From assembly GCA_947474165.1 (NCBI GenBank), contig CANJHO010000005.1:1-56076 (forward strand): a DNA stretch of 56,076 nucleotides, in the 5' to 3' direction. Position numbers and translations under genes: made by a program. The notes beneath the pieces were generated by a model. The model saw nothing but the letters and a program-made list of their open reading frames with translations. It had not been told where the DNA came from and did not search any database. The DNA comes from Legionellaceae bacterium (GTDB lineage: Bacteria; Pseudomonadota; Gammaproteobacteria; Legionellales; Legionellaceae). This document shows positions 52,039 to 56,076 of this stretch, one piece after another (position 1 is the stretch's first letter; every line of letters begins with the position of its first letter).

Positions 52039-53034
52039 ATGAAAGCACAAATTATTAGGCAGTTTGGTGGTCCAGAAGTTTTTGAAATTGCAGTTATCCC
52101 CACACCAAAAATAGAACCAGGGCATGTGTTGATTCGTGTTGATGCGTCCAGTGTCAATCCAGTAGATACTAAGATTCGAAGCGGCGTTCATCACGCGATT
52201 GCTTCTGCCTTTCCAGCAGTTTTACATAGTGATGTTGCTGGCGTGGTTGTAGAAGTTGGTGAGAACGTTAAACAATTTAAATTAGGAGATGATATCTATG
52301 GTTGTGCCGGCGGTTTTAAAGGAAATGGTGGCGCCCTTGCTGAGTATATGCTTGTCGATTCAAATTTAATTGCACATAAACCTAAAAGACTTTCAATGGT
52401 CGAGGCGGCGGCATTGCCTCTGGTAGGGATTACTGCGTGGGAAGCCCTATTCGATCGTGCCAATTTGAGAGAAAAACAAAGCCTATTAATTCATGGGGCT
52501 ACAGGTGGTGTTGGTCATATTGCCATCCAGCTTGCAAAATGGAAGGGAGCGGATGTATATGCTACAGCATCATCAGCTAAGAAATTACTGAAAGCGAAAG
52601 AACTTGGCGCATTTGGAATTAATTATAGGGAAAAATCAGTTGTCGACTATGTGAATCAATACACCCATGGAAAAGGCTTTGATGTGGTGATAAATACAGT
52701 GGGAGGGCCCAGTTTGGCTGACTCTTTTGTGGCGTGCGCAGCGGCCGGCATCGTGAGCACTATTTCCTCAACCGGAACTTACGATTTAACGCCACTACAT
52801 AAAAAAGGACTAACCCTGCATGTCATTTTTATGCCGGGACCTCTACTGACTGGAAAAGGAAGACAACGACATGGTGAAATATTGGCAGAATTATCCCAAC
52901 TGGTGGATGCTGGATATGTTACCCCATTGATTGATAGTATTTTTCCTTTTTCAAAAGTAGCTGATGCACATGCACGGCTTGAATCTGGGCAAGCCATGGG
53001 TAAGATCGTTCTCAAACAAGATTTATTCGATTAA
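52039..53034 (+). CDS. MDR-family quinone oxidoreductase / alcohol dehydrogenase-like
   Basis: The 331-residue protein belongs to the medium-chain dehydrogenase/reductase superfamily: an N-terminal GroES-like domain (DASSVNPVDTKIRSG) and a Rossmann NADPH domain with GATGGVGHIAIQLAKWKG near residue 155. The structural zinc cysteine cluster is missing, so the quinone oxidoreductase type is likely. An AAGGA site precedes ATG by about 9 bases. Confidence 0.85.
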   Translation: MKAQIIRQFGGPEVFEIAVIPTPKIEPGHVLIRVDASSVNPVDTKIRSGVHHAIASAFPAVLHSDVAGVVVEVGENVKQFKLGDDIYGCAGGFKGNGGALAEYMLVDSNLIAHKPKRLSMVEAAALPLVGITAWEALFDRANLREKQSLLIHGATGGVGHIAIQLAKWKGADVYATASSAKKLLKAKELGAFGINYREKSVVDYVNQYTHGKGFDVVINTVGGPSLADSFVACAAAGIVSTISSTGTYDLTPLHKKGLTLHVIFMPGPLLTGKGRQRHGEILAELSQLVDAGYVTPLIDSIFPFSKVADAHARLESGQAMGKIVLKQDLFD

Positions 53035-53101
53035 TCAGACCTAACCGAAAAGGCACCCTCAATGTAGTCAACGGCGTTCGTAAACCAAAACGAGAAAATT
53101 A

Positions 53102-53701
53102 ATGCAGCCGCAAGATGCTTTCAAAGAGTTAATTAATAATCTTAACCCCTTTTTTAAATATCATAATTATTTAAAGAAGGGAAATTCTTTTTATTGCTTG
53201 AAAGAAGGAAATTGCGGGCTAGTGGCATTTCAAAAAAGTCGAATGAGTAATGTTTCAAAGGTTATTTTTACAATTAATATGGGCATTTACTCTCGAGTCT
53301 TAGTTGGTTTTTTTACTTTTAATCAAATTAAGTTACCACCATCTATTGAAGATTGTCATTGGACACGACGAATTAAGGAAGAGTTATCACCTTACCATGA
53401 AAAATGGTGGTCTATTGGTGATCACACATCTATTATGGAACTTACTCAAGACGTTCAAGATTATCTCAAAAAATCTATCACAGAAGTAGATGAGCACATT
53501 TCAGACCAAAAATTACAATTATTGTGGTTATCTGGTCAGTCCCCTGGCATTACAAATTTGCATAGACTTATGAATTTATCCGTATTGTTAAAATATTCAG
53601 GCGATACTGTTCAACTGAAATCAGTAATACATGAATTAAAAAAAATTTCAGAAGGTACTAAATCAGCTTATGTTGTTGAACAACATTTGTCGAGTCTTTA
53701 A
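53102..53701 (+). CDS. DUF4304-like protein
   Basis: The 199-residue protein has the DUF4304 pattern: AFKELINNLNPFFKYHNYLK, then GNSFYCLKEGNCGLVAFQKS and FTINMGIYSRV. These proteins are soluble, of unknown function and common in accessory regions. Its stop is 28 bp before a 64-bp perfect palindrome. Confidence 0.7.
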   Translation: MQPQDAFKELINNLNPFFKYHNYLKKGNSFYCLKEGNCGLVAFQKSRMSNVSKVIFTINMGIYSRVLVGFFTFNQIKLPPSIEDCHWTRRIKEELSPYHEKWWSIGDHTSIMELTQDVQDYLKKSITEVDEHISDQKLQLLWLSGQSPGITNLHRLMNLSVLLKYSGDTVQLKSVIHELKKISEGTKSAYVVEQHLSSL

Positions 53702-53728
53702 GGGGATACTCATAAGGTTCTATATGGG

Positions 53729-53792
53729 GGCCAAGGGAGTAATGGAACAGTTATGGGAAGCTTCCCATAACTGTTCCATTACTCCCTTGGCC
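53729..53792. repeat. 64-bp perfect palindrome
   Basis: Two 32-base arms meet with no spacer at 53760/53761 (centre AAGCTT). The arms begin GGCCAAGGGAGTAATGGAAC. It is far longer than a usual terminator stem and has no T tract after it. Confidence 0.9.
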
Positions 53793-53861
53793 TCGATTAC
53801 GTGATATGCTTTATATCAAAGGACGGCGGACGTTTGGTATCGTAGGGACCGTCAAATCACG

Positions 53862-53896
53862 AATCCGGGATGTTCAGGGTAGGGATTCCCCGGATT
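53862..53896. repeat. 8-bp inverted repeat hairpin
   Basis: AATCCGGG and CCCGGATT enclose 19 bases; outer bases partly pair too. It lies between the palindrome and the aminotransferase gene. Confidence 0.5.
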
Positions 53897-54087
53897 ACGA
53901 CATGATTTGTGATTGAACTGAATTTTTCAATTTAAAGTTGAGAATGGTGTTTATTATATTGGATTGTTTTTTGAATGAGTTTGTAGGGGTAAAATAAGAT
54001 TTTGAATTTATTATCGGTCTGCTCCATTTATTAGTGGGTTATTAGCCCTGTCTACAATCATAATCAGAATAATATGAAGAATTGCTT

Positions 54088-55269
54088 ATGAACCCTTATA
54101 TTTTAGATAAAATAAGAAGAGATACGCCAGGATGTAAATATGTTTTGCACTTCAATAATGCTGGCGCTGCGCTATCATCAAAAACTGTAGTTGATGCCGT
54201 CAAAAACCATCTTGATTTAGAATTAAACACAGGCGGATATGAGGCAGCCAAATTAGCAGCAGCGCAAACAAATAAATTGTATGAGGCTGCAGGCCAATTA
54301 ATCAATTGCGAATCAAAGGAAATTGCTTTTCTTGAAAATGCGACACGTGCATGGGATATGGCATTTTATAGTTTAGCTTTCAGCCAAGGAGATAAAATAC
54401 TAACCTCTGTTTCAGAATATGCTAGTAATTACTTGGCGTTCTTGCATATGGTAAAGACAAGAGGAGTGGTGATTGATGTTGTGCAGAATGATATGGCTGG
54501 CCAATTAGATCTGGTTGATCTAAAAAATAAAATAGATAAGCACGTTAAGTTAATTGCGATTACCCATGTTCCGACCCAAGGTGGTTTAATTAACCCTGTA
54601 GAAGAAGTAGGGAAAATGGCTAAACAGTACAATATTCCCTATCTTCTTGATGCTACACAGTCTGTCGGGCAAATGCCGATTGATGTTAAAGTAATTGGCT
54701 GTGATTTTCTTTGTGCTACCGGTCGTAAATACCTACGAGGTCCCCGTGGTACAGGTTTTTTATATGTAAGAAAAGAACTTATCAATCAGTTAAATCCACC
54801 TTTTATTGATCTCCATGCGGCTTCTTGGGTGGATGACAATAATTATATATTGAGGGAAGATGCGCGTCGCTTTGAGTCTTGGGAGCAGAATATTGCTGCC
54901 AAAATTGGGCTTGGTGTTGCGATTCAGTATGCCCTTGATCTTGGTCTTTCAACAATATGGGAACGAATTCAGAAGTTAGCTGAGCAATTGCGACAAGGAT
55001 TACAAGCAAATAATAATATAAAGTTGCACGACTTGGGTGAGAAACAATGCGGAATTGTTACGTTCACATCCCCCCCAAAATCGCCTGAAGCGATCAAGGA
55101 TTATCTGGCAAGTAAAAAAATTAATGTTTCCGTATCGCTTCTGGAGTATGCCAGACTAGATTTGGGCAAAAGACAGATACCTGCTTTAGTACGGGCTTCT
55201 GTCCATTATTATAATACTGAGCAGGAAATTGATGTTTTTATTACTGAGATCCGCAAGTTTTTGAACTAA
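54088..55269 (+). CDS. class V aminotransferase / cysteine-desulfurase-like PLP enzyme
   Basis: ATG at 54088 is taken as the start, just after an in-frame TTG. The 393-residue protein has the fold-type I PLP pattern: FNNAGAALSSKTV near the N-terminus, THVPTQGGLINPVEEVG, LLDATQSVGQMPIDV (PLP Asp) and the Schiff-base Lys in CATGRKYLRGPRGTGFL. The substrate is unknown; related enzymes are isopenicillin-N-epimerase-like or selenocysteine-lyase-like. Confidence 0.85.
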   Translation: MNPYILDKIRRDTPGCKYVLHFNNAGAALSSKTVVDAVKNHLDLELNTGGYEAAKLAAAQTNKLYEAAGQLINCESKEIAFLENATRAWDMAFYSLAFSQGDKILTSVSEYASNYLAFLHMVKTRGVVIDVVQNDMAGQLDLVDLKNKIDKHVKLIAITHVPTQGGLINPVEEVGKMAKQYNIPYLLDATQSVGQMPIDVKVIGCDFLCATGRKYLRGPRGTGFLYVRKELINQLNPPFIDLHAASWVDDNNYILREDARRFESWEQNIAAKIGLGVAIQYALDLGLSTIWERIQKLAEQLRQGLQANNNIKLHDLGEKQCGIVTFTSPPKSPEAIKDYLASKKINVSVSLLEYARLDLGKRQIPALVRASVHYYNTEQEIDVFITEIRKFLN

Positions 55270-55278
55270 CTTGAAAAG

Positions 55279-55779
55279 CTATCTGGCGGTGTTTTCGAGG
55301 CTTTCTAAAAACTGAACCGCTTCGTTTAATTCTGATTCATTGAATACTCTAACACCATTCATCTTAAGTATCGTGGCTGTGACTCCTGAGCCATCAATAA
55401 GTTGTCCTCTGTAATGTCCATCATATACTGTGGTGTTCCCACAGGAAGGACTGTTTTTTTTGAGAATTGCCATTTTAATATGGTGCATTTGAGTTATTGC
55501 AAGAGCATTATTTGCGCCTGTAGTAAAAGCCGCCGTTCTATCGATGCCCGTACGGGTAATAACACGGGCGTTTCCTTTAAGAACGTCTTCGCCTGTTCCG
55601 CCTACAATTTCACTCGAGGGCCTTGGAACAGGAAGTCCTGCCGAAACTTCAGGACATATCGATATTATCCGTCCTTCCATTTGCCATTGTTTAATAATAG
55701 GACTATCACAAAGCTCATCACCACCATGATAGCGAACTTTTTGTCCCATTAAGCAACCACTAATAAAGATTTTTTCCAT
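55279..55779 (-). CDS. DUF523 family protein
   Basis: The 166-residue protein has the DUF523 signature: ISGCLMGQKVRYHGGDE, ICPEVSAGLPVPRPSSEI and AILKKNSPSCGNTTVYDG. The conserved cysteines suggest metal or thiol chemistry. Function unknown. It converges with the aminotransferase gene. Confidence 0.9.
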   Translation of the reverse strand: MEKIFISGCLMGQKVRYHGGDELCDSPIIKQWQMEGRIISICPEVSAGLPVPRPSSEIVGGTGEDVLKGNARVITRTGIDRTAAFTTGANNALAITQMHHIKMAILKKNSPSCGNTTVYDGHYRGQLIDGSGVTATILKMNGVRVFNESELNEAVQFLESLENTAR

Positions 55780-55804
55780 ACATTAAACCGTTAAATTGTT
55801 TCTA

Positions 55805-56074
55805 CTAAGATACACTGTCATATAAGTTCTGTGTTAAAAATTTAATATGGCTATGAGTTAAATCTTCTTTTCTTTGTAGATAATTAAGGATGGTTTGGTT
55901 ATCAGCCTTCGAAAATGTATCACTAAATACCTCATTTCCCGCTAAAATTGTACCTAGGTTTATCGTAACCCAATGAATTAAAATAAAATATCTTGTTTTT
56001 TGTTGTTGATTTATCACTTTTTCATAGGTACAATTAGACCTATGAAAAAGGAGTTTTACGATGTTGTGCCGCAT
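55805..56074 (-). CDS. possible short ORF or gene fragment, 89 aa
   Basis: The C-terminal half (NEVFSDTFSKADNQTILNYL and on) looks like coding sequence, but the N-terminal part runs through the inverted repeat and ribosome site of the plus-strand gene at the window end. It is therefore more likely a remnant or begins further in than 56074. The product is not recognised. Confidence 0.3.
   Translation of the reverse strand: MRHNIVKLLFHRSNCTYEKVINQQQKTRYFILIHWVTINLGTILAGNEVFSDTFSKADNQTILNYLQRKEDLTHSHIKFLTQNLYDSVS
56017..56050 (+). promoter_or_regulatory. 13-bp inverted repeat, putative operator
   Basis: CTTTTTCATAGGT and ACCTATGAAAAAG are perfect mirrors around an 8-bp spacer. They lie immediately before an AAGGAG ribosome site and an ATG at 56061, a typical place for a repressor site. 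Confidence 0.65.
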
Positions 56075-56076
56075 AA
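56061..56076 (+). CDS. start of a plus-strand gene cut by the window end
   Basis: ATG at 56061 follows AAGGAG by seven bases and reads MLCRI before the window ends. Nothing more can be said of the product. Confidence 0.5.

Larger units (their letters stand above)
53702..54087. other. gene-free gap with palindromes
   Basis: The 386-bp gap holds the perfect palindrome at 53729-53792, a hairpin at 53862-53896 and an AT-rich run up to the aminotransferase start. No gene is seen. Confidence 0.6.

Noticed and set aside
53909..53925. 16-bp match to the end of the DUF1640-like gene (GTGATTGAACTGAATT)
   Set aside because: Too short to claim a relic or an attachment repeat; no homology continues on either side.
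1..56076. CRISPR arrays
   Set aside because: I saw no regularly spaced direct repeats. The repeats in 13.5-16.5 kb are coding linkers.
50386..56076. Second copy of the tRNA-Met 3' end as the other attachment site
   Set aside because: I looked for TTCAAGTCCTATTGGGCC on either strand by eye and found none in the window.

Overview
The window looks like part of a Legionella (or close Legionellaceae) chromosome carrying an integrative conjugative element. The evidence is the AT-rich sequence, an lvrA-lvrB-csrA(lvrC)-PilL block next to an S24-type repressor, a genomic-island-type (GI/PFGI-like) type IV secretion operon as found in Legionella genomic islands, and effector-like genes (a U-box protein and a giant multi-toxin).

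Layout. 1-2.19 kb is ordinary flank: a GFA-family protein, a DUF2177 membrane protein and a small unknown. At 2194-2242 lies the 3' end of an elongator tRNA-Met(CAU) gene on the minus strand. Its polarity puts the inserted element to its right, so I read it as one end of the ICE; no matching intact tRNA is visible in the window. 2.4-8.2 kb holds defence and counter-defence functions (AbiEi/AbiEii, ArdA), a complete IS66-family insertion with 23-bp terminal repeats and an 8-bp target duplication that splits a 66-codon gene, and a DUF1640-like coiled-coil protein. 8.0-12.2 kb is a segment bounded by two direct copies of a structured non-coding element. It contains a secreted PAF-acetylhydrolase-like esterase and two overlapping tyrosine recombinases, one of them apparently catalytically dead.

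12.5-30 kb is the most unusual part. It encodes a 3261-residue protein on the minus strand that joins a J-domain-like start, HEAT-type repeats, a SecA-like DEAD motor, TPRs, a membrane hairpin and, separated by repeated linker cassettes, a cholera/pertussis-type ADP-ribosyltransferase, an NlpC/P60-like cysteine-hydrolase domain and a second ART-like domain. Upstream in the same orientation are two coiled-coil proteins (807 and 975 aa) with nearly identical C-terminal domains and matching promoter-proximal palindromes, then a U-box E3-ligase-like protein. I infer a cargo locus for host or competitor manipulation.

31-50 kb is a co-directional conjugation operon. From its promoter-proximal end (right) it runs lvrA, lvrB, csrA-like lvrC, PilL-like, an unknown coiled-coil protein, a TIGR03759-like protein, a newly noticed 27-aa membrane peptide, TIGR03747-, RAQPRD-, TIGR03758-, 03745-, 03750-, 03746-, 03749- and 03752-like proteins, a lipoprotein, the VirB4/TraC ATPase, TraU-like, TIGR03755-like, TraG-N, a small membrane protein, TraD and a TIGR03761/AcaB-like protein. 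Many junctions are ATGA overlaps. A divergent PrpA-like repressor faces lvrA across a region with two identical-format palindromes. No relaxase was seen, so the element probably continues beyond the window.

50-56 kb carries metabolic-type genes (ABM-domain protein, aldo/keto reductase, quinone oxidoreductase, DUF4304, class V aminotransferase, DUF523), a 64-bp perfect palindrome, and the start of a plus-strand gene preceded by a 13-bp inverted repeat.
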